Positions 7,193-7,344 of a DNA stretch of 7,344 nucleotides are shown here, piece after piece (the stretch's first letter is position 1; each line of letters starts with the position of its first letter). The stretch is from NCBI GenBank assembly GCA_946481355.1, contig CAMLNH010000134.1, positions 1 through 7,344 on the forward strand. The letters run 5' to 3'. A program made the translations under genes and the position numbers. Under the pieces are notes generated by a model, which saw only the letters and a program-made list of their open reading frames with translations, was not told where the DNA came from and did no database searches. The DNA is from an uncultured Curvibacter sp. Its GTDB lineage: Bacteria; Pseudomonadota; Gammaproteobacteria; Burkholderiales; Burkholderiaceae.

Positions 7193-7222
7193 CAAAGGCC
7201 TCACCCGACGGTGAGGCCTTTG
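7193..7222 (-). terminator. Rho-independent terminator after lpdA
   Basis: A perfect 13-bp stem (CAAAGGCCTCACC / GGTGAGGCCTTTG) with a 4-nt loop begins 18 bp after the lpdA stop. On the minus strand it is followed by the U-rich TCTTTG. It separates lpdA from mrcB and implies that mrcB has its own promoter. Confidence 0.85.
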
Positions 7223-7240
7223 CCATGCAACGCCTTGCGC

Positions 7241-7344
7241 CTACTTGCGGGCTGGCGGCACGTCGGTGCAGGAGCCGTGCGCCACCTCGGCCGCCATGCC
7301 GATGCTTTCGCCCAGCGTGGGGTGCGGGTGGATGGTCTTGCCGA
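7241..7344 (-). CDS. lpdA: Dihydrolipoamide dehydrogenase (E3), C-terminal fragment (5' end outside window)
   Basis: Only the last 33 codons and the TAG stop are inside the window. The peptide contains TIHPHPTLGES, the E3 dimer-interface active-site motif; the His of HPT and the Glu five residues later form the catalytic His-Glu pair that reoxidises dihydrolipoamide. The FAD enzyme regenerates lipoamide in 2-oxoacid dehydrogenase complexes. The following tail (IGMAAEVAHGSCTDVPPARK) is the kind I associate with the pyruvate-dehydrogenase E3 of Burkholderiales rather than with E. coli Lpd. Neither the complex it serves nor its upstream partners can be seen here. It is followed by its own terminator, so it is probably the last gene of its operon. 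Confidence 0.9.
   Translation of the reverse strand, partial: GKTIHPHPTLGESIGMAAEVAHGSCTDVPPARK

Noticed and set aside
6150..7214. A 354-codon plus-strand frame opposite the PBP1B N-terminal half.
   Set aside because: It runs antisense through the GT51 motifs and then into the intergenic region and the lpdA terminator. It shows no domain or supporting ribosome site.

Overview
The window is GC-rich with high third-position GC, and every gene I can support lies on the minus strand. I read it as Betaproteobacteria, probably Burkholderiales. The grounds are the composition, the C-terminal tail of the dihydrolipoamide dehydrogenase fragment, and a PBP1B gene directly coupled to a TPR lipoprotein gene. 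The assignment is an inference from recognised protein character, not from a search.

In transcription order (right to left): (i) 7344-7241 is the last 33 codons of a dihydrolipoamide dehydrogenase gene (lpdA), closed by a 13-bp hairpin terminator at 7193-7222. (ii) 7073-4689 encodes a complete bifunctional peptidoglycan synthase of the PBP1B class (mrcB/ponB). Its stop codon overlaps by one base the start of a 188-residue TPR lipoprotein gene (4689-4123), whose best reading is the PBP1B activator LpoP. A 12-bp hairpin terminator (4050-4077) ends this unit. (iii) 3923-2250 encodes a complete TpsB (FhaC/ShlB-type) outer-membrane transporter. It is followed after 25 bp by the 5' 741 codons of its partner TpsA exoprotein gene (2224-1), which runs off the left edge.

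The two central units form two functional pairs: a cell-wall synthase with its likely outer-membrane activator, and a two-partner secretion system in which TpsB exports TpsA through its barrel. The TpsA passenger is a TPS/haemagglutination-activity domain followed by at least two related right-handed beta-helix modules. The 126 bp between the lipoprotein terminator and tpsB hold a compact array: three direct GTTACA hexamers at exact 10-bp spacing plus one inverted copy. This looks like a binding site for a response regulator or similar factor at the tpsBA promoter, and it is the most interesting non-coding signal here.

I found no mobile element, CRISPR array, tRNA, rRNA or clearly unprecedented system. 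Several very long antisense reading frames oppose the real genes and are explained by codon bias.
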